Source of the DNA: Candidatus Hydrogenedentota bacterium
Lineage (GTDB): Bacteria; Hydrogenedentota; Hydrogenedentia; Hydrogenedentales; SLHB01
Assembly: GCA_007136375.1 (NCBI GenBank)
Contig: SLHB01000287.1
Location: 1-5,407, forward strand
DNA length: 5,407 bases
Reading direction: 5' to 3'
The stretch's first letter is position 1; the number at the start of each line of letters is the position of its first letter. The notes below the pieces were generated by a model. The model ran no database searches. It was not told the origin of the DNA and saw only the letters and a program-made list of their open reading frames with translations. Below are positions 1 to 4,496 of the stretch, in pieces. The position numbers were made by a program, and so were the translations under genes.

Positions 1-666
1 GCCGCGTTCACGGTGGCCGGCGCCGCCATGGCGGCCGTTCCGGCCCACGCCGAGGACGAGGAGCCGCCGGAGGGCATGGTGCAGCTCGAAGTGGAGCTGC
101 CTTCGCCTTCGTATTCCGGGTCGCCGTTCAGCTACGATTCGCCCATGCTTGAGCCCATGTCCTGGGCCCGGCGGGAGAATCCCTATGTGCCCGAAGGCAC
201 GGTGAATCTGGCGTTTGGCAAGCCTGTTACGGCGAGCGCCGAGCCCCGGTTCAACGATCTTGAGGACATTGTGAACGGCGAGAAGGCCTACGACCTCGAG
301 AACGTGGTCGAATTGCCGGGCGGCGCGCACTGGGTCCAGGTCGACTTGGAAGAAGAAGCGGAACTTCACGCCATTTTGCTGTGGAACTTCTTCGAATCGG
401 AGCGCGTGTACTTTGATCAAGTTGTGGCCGTATCCAACGACCCCGAGTTCGAAGAAGGCGTGACCGTCCTTTACAACGCCGACTACGAAGACACGCATGG
501 CTATGGCGAGGGCGAGGACTATCAGTACATCCAGACCCACCAAGGCCGGTTGTTCGAAGCCGGCGGTGAAACGGCGCGCTATGTCCGTTTCTACAGCAAC
601 GGCAACGACTGGGACGCCAGGAACCATTACATCGAAGTAGAGGTGTACGGCTTGCCCGCGTCGTAA
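1..666 (+). CDS. Secreted discoidin (F5/8 type C) domain protein, copy 1, 5' partial
   Basis: The reading frame is open from the first base, so the gene starts upstream of the window. A GTG at 13 is in frame, but starting there would cut off the basic N-terminus of the signal peptide. Of the 221 visible residues, 1-17 are the hydrophobic end of a signal peptide, with a probable cleavage site AHA|ED. A conserved pre-domain block (PEGM..LE, then LPSPSY.GSPF) covers about 24-43, followed by a divergent linker. The discoidin fold runs from about 69 to 221. It opens with NLAFGKPVTAS, the usual F5/8C start, continues with HWVQVDL and the VAVSNDPEF strand, and closes with ARYVRFYSNGND and IEVEVYG. 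Such beta-sandwich domains bind sugars or other surface ligands. No catalytic domain, membrane anchor or sorting signal follows, so the product is probably a soluble exported binding protein. Its ligand is unknown. The gene at 940 is a close paralogue. Confidence 0.88.
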   Translation, partial: AAFTVAGAAMAAVPAHAEDEEPPEGMVQLEVELPSPSYSGSPFSYDSPMLEPMSWARRENPYVPEGTVNLAFGKPVTASAEPRFNDLEDIVNGEKAYDLENVVELPGGAHWVQVDLEEEAELHAILLWNFFESERVYFDQVVAVSNDPEFEEGVTVLYNADYEDTHGYGEGEDYQYIQTHQGRLFEAGGETARYVRFYSNGNDWDARNHYIEVEVYGLPAS

Positions 667-720
667 CGCCCCCGCCGTCTCTATGAGGCGCCCGGCGCCG
701 GCCGGAACGGAAGTTCACCG

Positions 721-760
721 CCGCGCTCCCGCCGCGAGTTCAGGGGGAGCGCGGTTTTTT
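721..760 (+). terminator. Rho-independent terminator of the first discoidin gene
   Basis: CCGCGCTCCC (721-730) pairs perfectly with GGGAGCGCGG (745-754), giving a 10-bp stem around a 14-nt loop. Six T follow directly (755-760). It lies 54 nt after the stop codon of the upstream gene and just ahead of the promoter of the next one. The two discoidin genes are therefore probably separate transcription units. It is the only stem-loop in the window with a proper T-tract. Confidence 0.85.
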
Positions 761-784
761 CGTGGAAGGCGGGGTCTAGGCATC

Positions 785-813
785 TTGGGCCGCGGCGGGA
801 AACATGCTACAAT
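785..813 (+). promoter_or_regulatory. Sigma70-type promoter with extended -10, ahead of second discoidin gene
   Basis: The -35 candidate TTGGGC (785-790) is separated by exactly 17 bp from the -10 candidate TACAAT (808-813). The -10 is preceded by TG plus one base (TGC, 805-807), the extended -10 form that can compensate for a weak -35. Transcription would start near 820, leaving a leader of about 120 nt before the ATG at 940. Its place directly after the upstream terminator supports the call. No start site is proven. Confidence 0.55.
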
Positions 814-849
814 GCGCCGTAAACCCCGCTATACGCACCGCTTCGCAGC

Positions 850-890
850 ATTGTCCGGGCGGCCCCCCACCGTGAGATTGCTTGGGCGGC
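850..890 (+). repeat. Short direct repeat ATTG-N3-GGGCGGC in the leader of the second discoidin gene
   Basis: ATTG, three variable bases and GGGCGGC occur at 850-863 and again at 877-890, a 27-bp offset. Both copies lie in the inferred untranslated leader between the promoter and the ribosome binding site. They could be protein-binding half sites, part of a leader RNA fold, or chance in a GC-rich sequence. Apart from these, bases 820-924 hold nothing I can name. Confidence 0.3.
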
Positions 891-939
891 TCCGCGATAC
901 ACAGAAGACTAATCGAACAAGCAGAAAGGATACACCAAC

Positions 940-1656
940 ATGACCGACTGGAAGTCACCGCTTTCGACCCCGATCCATTGGTTGGCCGTAACCGCCTTGA
1001 GCTTCGGGCTCGTCTTTGCGGGCGTTCCCGCGCAGGCGGACGAAGACAACGAAGTTCCGGAGGGGATGGAGCGGCTGGAGATCGACTTGCCCTCGCCCTC
1101 CTATGTGGGTTCGCCCTTCGACTATTGGTCCGAGCACATCGTGGAGATCCCCGGAGACCAGCGGCACGATGTGAACGTTCCCGCCGGCAGCACGAATCTG
1201 GCTCTGGGCAAGCCGGTTACGGCGAGCGCGGAGGCGCGGTTCAACGAGCTTGAAGACATTGTGAACGGGGAAAAGGCCTATGATCTGGACTACGTCGTGG
1301 AGTTGCCAAGCGGTCCCCAGTGGGTTCAGATTGATCTCGAACAGGAAGCCGAGATCCACGCCATCGCTCTGTGGCACTTCTTCGAATCGGAGCGTGTCTA
1401 TTTTGACGTCGTTGTGGCCGTGTCGAACGATCCTGAGTTCGAGGAAGACGTGCACGTTGTCTTCAGCAACGACTACGAAAACGTCCACGGCCTTGGCGAG
1501 GGCGAGGATCATCAGTATATCGAAGACCACTACGGCTTCGTGTTTACCGCCGACGGTGTCCAAGGCCGCTACGTGCGTCTCTACAGCAACGGCAACGATT
1601 GGGACGCGCGCAATCATTACATTGAGGCCGAGGTCTACGGGCTTCCCGTGGAGTAG
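940..1656 (+). CDS. Secreted discoidin (F5/8 type C) domain protein, copy 2, complete
   Basis: A 238-residue exported protein. The start is set by AAAGGA (925-930), 9 nt before the ATG. Residues 1-33 form a signal peptide: a short polar start with one Lys, a hydrophobic core at about 14-29, and probable cleavage AQA|DE. The PEGM..LE and LPSPSY.GSPF block spans about 40-60, then a variable linker. The discoidin domain spans 86-238, with NLALGKPVTAS, QWVQIDL, VAVSNDPEFEE, GRYVRLYSNGND and a terminal IEAEVYG. The mature chain is strikingly acidic, with 46 Asp/Glu against 9 Lys/Arg by hand count. The 200 residues after the N-terminal acidic stretch align without gaps to the upstream copy at about 68% identity, rising to about 75% in the discoidin domain. 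This shows tandem duplication. No enzyme domain or anchor is present. The role is probably extracellular ligand or carbohydrate binding, with the ligand unknown. Very similar stand-alone discoidin proteins are familiar from planctomycete-type genomes. Confidence 0.92.
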   Translation: MTDWKSPLSTPIHWLAVTALSFGLVFAGVPAQADEDNEVPEGMERLEIDLPSPSYVGSPFDYWSEHIVEIPGDQRHDVNVPAGSTNLALGKPVTASAEARFNELEDIVNGEKAYDLDYVVELPSGPQWVQIDLEQEAEIHAIALWHFFESERVYFDVVVAVSNDPEFEEDVHVVFSNDYENVHGLGEGEDHQYIEDHYGFVFTADGVQGRYVRLYSNGNDWDARNHYIEAEVYGLPVE

Positions 1657-1660
1657 CAGT

Positions 1661-1737
1661 CGAGCGTTTGCCGCGCGCCTAAGCTCAGGCGCGCGGCCTG
1701 TAGAACGCTTGCCGGCGCCTGAGCTCGGGCGCGCGGC
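1661..1737 (+). repeat. Two tandem GC-rich stem-loop units behind the second discoidin gene
   Basis: Unit 1 has a perfect 11-bp stem (1670-1680 with 1687-1697) and a 6-nt loop AAGCTC. An outer helix of 1661-1668 with 1704-1711, including one G-T wobble, can extend it. Unit 2 repeats the motif 41 nt later. Bases 1711-1720 pair with 1727-1737, with one bulged G (1733) and one wobble, around the loop GAGCTC. The units are degenerate direct copies of each other (TTGCC, a GC-rich arm, AGCTC, a GC-rich arm). Neither is followed by a T-run. They begin 4 nt after the stop codon, so mRNA 3'-end protection, termination or a REP-like element are all possible. Confidence 0.6.
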
Positions 1738-1755
1738 TTAGTGTACGGCGTGACG

Positions 1756-1800
1756 CTGCCGGATCCCCTGGGACGTCGAGGGGGATCCGGCAGTCTTAAT
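1756..1800 (+). terminator. Probable intrinsic terminator of the second discoidin gene
   Basis: CTGCCGGATCCCC (1756-1768) pairs perfectly with GGGGATCCGGCAG (1781-1793), giving a 13-bp stem with a 12-nt loop. TCTTAAT follows, a short and imperfect T-rich tail. It lies about 100 nt after the stop codon at 1656 and before the ATG at 1861, in the right place to separate the two units. The weak tail lowers confidence in termination, not in the hairpin itself. Confidence 0.6.
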
Positions 1801-1860
1801 AGCGCAGCGCCCGGCGCTGGCGGATTGGTTAACCGAACGGAATTTCCGGGGACCCTGTTT

Positions 1861-3423
1861 ATGCAACGGACGGCCATCATCTGGGGCGTTGTCTTTATCA
1901 TAGGCGTGGCCGCGGGCGCGTGGTTCAGACTGGTGGACCTGGACGGCCGCCTCATGCACCATGACGAGGCGAACCAGGCGCACAAGGCGGGCGTGCTGCT
2001 GGAGGAAGGGGTTTACGAGTACGATCCCGTGGAGCATCACGGCCCGACGCTCTATTACCTGACGCTGCCGGTCATGTGGTTGACGGGCGCGAGCACCTTC
2101 GCGGAGATGACGGAGACCGGGATCCGCCTCGTGCCCGCTATCTTCGGCATCCTGTTGCTTGTGCTGTTGTGGCCTTACGGCAAGACCCTGGGCCGGGGGG
2201 AGATGACGACGGCCGTGTTTCTCGCCGCCCTTTCGCCTTCCCTCGTCTATTACAGCCGCTACTACATCCAGGAGATGCTCCTGGTGTTCTTCACCTTTGC
2301 GGCCGTGCTGGCGGGATGGCAGTTTCTCGCAACCCGTCATTGGGGCTGGGCCGTGGCGGCGGGCGTGTCCCTGGGCCTCATGCACGCCACGAAGGAGACT
2401 TGCGCCATCATCTTCGCCGCGATGGCGGGGGCCATCGTCTTCTGCGGGCTTTGGGCCTGGCTATACGACGGCCTGGCCTGGAAGGATTGGCCGAAGCCGG
2501 CGCCCAAGCACATTGCGTGGGGCGCCTTGGCCGGTCTCGCCGTCTCCGTCCTCTTCTTCTCTTCGTTCTTGACCCACCCCCGGGGCGTGTTGGACTCCGT
2601 GCTGACCTATTTCCATTACGTGGACCGCGCGGGCGATCAACAGGGGCACATATGGCCGTGGCATTTCTACCTGGAGATGCTGACGTACTACCAGCGGGGC
2701 CGCGAACCCGCCTGGACCGAGGCGATTACCGTGGCGTTGGCGGCGGTGGGGTTGCTGATGGGGCTCTTCCGGAAGGGCGTGAATGAACCGGCCGTCCATC
2801 TTCACCGGTTCCTAGGGATCTTCACGCTCTTGCTTATCGCCGCGTTCAGCCTCATTCCCTACAAAACGCCTTGGAACATGCTGGTGTTCGTCTACGGCCT
2901 CGCCGTCGTTGGCGGCCTCGGCGCCGGAGCGTTGGTGCGGCTCATGCCCGTCCCCGCGTTGAAGGGTCTCGTCATCCTGGCGTTGATAGCGCCCATGGCG
3001 CACCTCGGCGTCCAGAGCCACCGGACGATCACCGAGTTCGCGGAAGCGCCCGAGAATCCCTACGCCTACGGCCATACGGGCACACAGTTCCGCCGCCTTC
3101 TGGACCGCATCGATCAGGTCACGGAGGCGGCGCCGGAGGGCAGGCACATGCTCATCCGCGTTGTCGAGCCGGAGGGGAACTACTGGCCCCTTCCGTGGTA
3201 CTTGCGGGAATACCCGAACGTGGGCTACTGGCAAGAGCCCATCGATGAAGTCGACGCGGCCATGATCATCACCCACCCCGAGTTGGAGGCGTGGTTCCTA
3301 GAGCGGGCGGAAGAAGAGTACCATTGGGAGTTGCAGCCCTTGCGGCCCGGCGCGGTGATGTTCCAGGTCTTCATCCGCCAGGATATTTGGGACGCCCACA
3401 TGGAGAACGTGCGCGCCCGTTGA
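1861..3423 (+). CDS. Polytopic GT-C-like membrane glycosyltransferase, TIGR03663 / Agl23-like
   Basis: A 520-residue inner-membrane protein. The ATG at 1861 is preceded by GGGGA (1848-1852). An in-frame GTG at 1741 is rejected because it would place the hairpin at 1756-1793 and a non-hydrophobic lead inside the gene. The first membrane segment (about 5-24) is followed by an external loop with DLDGRLMHHDEANQ (26-39), the acidic Asp-Glu signature expected of GT-C enzymes. HHGPTLYY comes next (59-66). About ten further hydrophobic segments reach residue 382, with family-type motifs YYSRYYIQEM (130-139), ATKET (176-180) and PYKTPWN (333-339). The tail, about 385-520, is soluble and holds NPYAYGHTG (399-407) and YWPLPWYLREYP (441-452). 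The family is known mainly from archaea, where members are called flippase-associated Agl23. Transfer of a sugar from a polyprenyl-phosphate donor outside the cytoplasm is inferred from fold and neighbourhood, not shown. It runs tail to tail with a GT2 gene that could supply its donor. Confidence 0.82.
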   Translation: MQRTAIIWGVVFIIGVAAGAWFRLVDLDGRLMHHDEANQAHKAGVLLEEGVYEYDPVEHHGPTLYYLTLPVMWLTGASTFAEMTETGIRLVPAIFGILLLVLLWPYGKTLGRGEMTTAVFLAALSPSLVYYSRYYIQEMLLVFFTFAAVLAGWQFLATRHWGWAVAAGVSLGLMHATKETCAIIFAAMAGAIVFCGLWAWLYDGLAWKDWPKPAPKHIAWGALAGLAVSVLFFSSFLTHPRGVLDSVLTYFHYVDRAGDQQGHIWPWHFYLEMLTYYQRGREPAWTEAITVALAAVGLLMGLFRKGVNEPAVHLHRFLGIFTLLLIAAFSLIPYKTPWNMLVFVYGLAVVGGLGAGALVRLMPVPALKGLVILALIAPMAHLGVQSHRTITEFAEAPENPYAYGHTGTQFRRLLDRIDQVTEAAPEGRHMLIRVVEPEGNYWPLPWYLREYPNVGYWQEPIDEVDAAMIITHPELEAWFLERAEEEYHWELQPLRPGAVMFQVFIRQDIWDAHMENVRAR

Positions 3424-3424
3424 C

Positions 3425-3471
3425 CCAGGCCGGCGCGCCCGGCCTGGAGAGCCGCCTCGGCGCCGGCGCCG
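3425..3471. terminator. Strong GC hairpins between the two convergent glycosyltransferase genes
   Basis: CCAGGCCGG (3425-3433) pairs perfectly with CCGGCCTGG (3439-3447) around a 5-nt loop, starting 1 nt after the stop codon of the membrane protein gene. A second perfect palindrome, CGGCGCCGGCGCCG, occupies 3458-3471 and ends 2 nt before the stop codon of the opposing gene. Together they fill almost the whole 50-nt gap. Neither strand shows a T-run after a stem. The position argues for a shared, bidirectional transcription end or mRNA 3'-end protector. The hairpins are clear but their function is inferred. Confidence 0.45.
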
Positions 3472-3473
3472 CG

Positions 3474-4184
3474 TTAGGAATAGCGGCCCATCAAGTCCCG
3501 CGCCCGGATGGCGAGCAAGTCGGTGAACATCCGGGATGCGTCGGTGATGGGGTTGACCGTGGTGTGGGGGCTATTGAGCCAGCGGATGGGAACTTGGTCG
3601 ATCCGGAGACCGTGCTTCTTGGCGATGTAGAGGAGTTCCGCGTCGAAACTGAAGCGCTCAATGGTTTGGCGCGGAAAGATGGTTTGAACGGCCCGCGCGC
3701 TGAAGCCCTTGAACCCGCATTGCGTGTCCGGAATGCCGCGTAGCCCCCAGCATTGCACGAAGATGTTGAAGATGTTGCCCATGAGCGTGCGGTAGCGCGG
3801 CTGCGGCACCTCAATCTGGGAATCCGGCAGCGCCCGGGAGCCGATGACAACGTCCGCGCCGTCCTCAAAACGGGGCCAGAGCTTCTCTAACTCCTCGATG
3901 GGCGTGGACGCGTCGGCGTCGAAAAAGACCCGGTGCGCTCCCGTCGCGGCGAGCATGCCCGTCCGTACGGCGTGCCCCTTGCCCCGGTTGGGCTCGTAGT
4001 GGATGACCTGGATTCCTTGAAACTCCTGCTCCACGGCTTCGGCCGTCCCGTCCGTGCTCCCATCATCCACCACCAGAATCTCCGAGGAATAGGATTGAGC
4101 TTGGATGTAGGCGGTGACGAGCCGGAGGGTTACGGTAATCCGTTGCGCTTCATTGTAGGCGGGTATAATGAGCGAAAGATGCAC
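3474..4184 (-). CDS. GT2 dolichyl-/polyprenyl-phosphate hexosyltransferase, ALG5-like
   Basis: A 236-residue cytosolic or membrane-peripheral GT-A enzyme that would transfer a hexose from a nucleotide sugar to a polyprenyl phosphate. Motifs in order are SLIIPAYNEAQRI (4-16, nucleotide-binding strand), VVDDGSTDGT (38-47), NRGKGHAVRTGM (66-77), FFDADASTP (87-95, with the metal-binding DAD), VIGSRALPDS (113-122), DTQCGFKGF (153-161), and RFSFDAELLYIAKK (177-190) with the probable catalytic Asp. This order matches the dolichyl-phosphate beta-glucosyltransferase branch of GT2 better than generic GT2. Unlike eukaryotic ALG5 it has no N-terminal membrane anchor, and no C-terminal membrane domain is present, so it is a stand-alone catalytic module. 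The start is GTG at 4184, forced by an in-frame TAA at 4199-4197. The sugar (glucose or mannose) cannot be read from the sequence. Its tail-to-tail neighbour, an Agl23-like membrane protein, is a plausible consumer of the product. Confidence 0.9.
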   Translation of the reverse strand: MHLSLIIPAYNEAQRITVTLRLVTAYIQAQSYSSEILVVDDGSTDGTAEAVEQEFQGIQVIHYEPNRGKGHAVRTGMLAATGAHRVFFDADASTPIEELEKLWPRFEDGADVVIGSRALPDSQIEVPQPRYRTLMGNIFNIFVQCWGLRGIPDTQCGFKGFSARAVQTIFPRQTIERFSFDAELLYIAKKHGLRIDQVPIRWLNSPHTTVNPITDASRMFTDLLAIRARDLMGRYS

Positions 4185-4193
4185 CTCTTCCTG

Positions 4194-4198
4194 TCCTT
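4194..4198 (-). promoter_or_regulatory. Ribosome binding site fixing the GTG start of the GT2 gene
   Basis: On the minus strand AAGGA lies 9 nt before the GTG at 4184. It overlaps an in-frame TAA (4199-4197), which closes the frame upstream. No earlier start is possible, and the next downstream start would remove the nucleotide-binding motif. The non-ATG start is therefore well supported. Confidence 0.7.
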
Positions 4199-4311
4199 AT
4201 GACGTTCCTGCCTGAAGTCCGCGGACCCGGCGTTCCCCAGATTCCCCATGAGCGCGGAGCCACGCGGCCTCTGGCCGGATGATTCCGCCTGATGTGTTAA
4301 TGGTAAGAGCT

Positions 4312-4400
4312 TTGGCCGTTGCGAAAACAACAGTGGACCGGCGCCGCGCTCAAAGTGGAACCGCAGAAAAAGGTCTGTCCACTGGGCGTTGCGCGGCCAA
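4312..4400. repeat. Nested inverted repeat, possible structured RNA or regulatory site
   Basis: An outer pair TTGGCCG (4312-4318) with CGGCCAA (4394-4400) encloses an inner perfect pair CAGTGGAC (4331-4338) with GTCCACTG (4377-4384). The internal loop is 12 and 9 nt on its two sides and the apical region is 38 nt. Two nested perfect arms in register are more than expected from base composition. No expression evidence is available. It could fold in a transcript of either strand. Confidence 0.4.
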
Positions 4401-4419
4401 GGGCTCCGGAAGCGAGACA

Positions 4420-4472
4420 GGGCCGGCGCGGCGCGCGTCCGCGCCGGCCCATGGCCGGGCTGTAGGCTACAG
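4420..4472 (-). terminator. Stem-loop cluster downstream of the DUF1080 gene
   Basis: GGGCCGGCGCGG (4420-4431) and CCGCGCCGGCCC (4439-4450) make a perfect 12-bp stem with a 7-nt loop, 46 nt beyond the stop codon on the minus strand. No T-run follows; the minus-strand continuation is only mildly pyrimidine rich. Next to it are a competing 6-bp hairpin (CCGGCC 4444-4449 with GGCCGG 4453-4458) and the interrupted palindrome CTGTAG-G-CTACAG (4460-4472). This is a likely 3' end of the DUF1080 transcript, but not a textbook intrinsic terminator. Confidence 0.42.
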
Positions 4473-4496
4473 CGTGGCGTTTCCGTGGCTGGGAAC

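Larger units (their letters stand above)
4185..4496. other. 312-nt gene-free stretch rich in inverted repeats
   Basis: This stretch lies between the start of the GT2 gene and the stop of the DUF1080 gene, both on the minus strand. It should therefore hold the 3' end of one unit and the promoter of the other. The short open frames here resemble nothing and lack convincing ribosome binding sites. I see no tRNA and no recognisable riboswitch. A weak minus-strand promoter candidate is TTGTTT (4330-4325) and TACCAT (4305-4300), but the 19-bp spacer is poor. The notable contents are the nested inverted repeat at 4312-4400 and the stem-loops at 4420-4472. Confidence 0.6.

Noticed and set aside
955..1617. 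Long minus-strand open frame of 220 codons opposite the second discoidin gene
   Set aside because: It lies fully antisense to a gene with a clear signal peptide and domain, shows no family motif, and is the usual mirror frame in GC-rich coding DNA.
1805..1819. Palindrome CAGCGCC-C-GGCGCTG and GGTTAACC ahead of the Agl23-like gene
   Set aside because: These are short palindromes common in sequence of this composition, with no second copy or promoter element that would make them a convincing operator.
1738..2385. Minus-strand open frame of 215 codons overlapping the Agl23-like gene
   Set aside because: It is antisense to conserved family motifs on the plus strand, has a composition dominated by Arg, His and Gln, and spans the terminator hairpin at 1756-1793.
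2076..2786. Plus-strand 236-codon frame inside the Agl23-like gene
   Set aside because: It is a shifted frame of the true gene. Its translation is Arg/Gly-rich with no hydrophobic segments, and it has no start context.
4164..4169. Perfect TATAAT on the plus strand
   Set aside because: It lies inside the GT2 coding region, opposite the IIPAY codons. It has only a poor -35 (TTGCGC, 15-bp spacing) and no plus-strand gene downstream.
4130..4330. 66-codon minus-strand frame overlapping the start of the GT2 gene
   Set aside because: It runs out of frame into the conserved N-terminus of the glycosyltransferase, has no recognisable motif, and lacks a convincing ribosome binding site.
4300..4330. 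Possible minus-strand promoter TTGTTT / TACCAT for the GT2 gene
   Set aside because: The spacer is 19 bp and both boxes are weak, so it is mentioned only as a candidate within the gene-free stretch.
4185..4496. Search for a tRNA or other known RNA in the gene-free stretch
   Set aside because: There is no acceptor-stem pairing with a T-loop type GTTCRAATC sequence, and I recognise no known riboswitch core.
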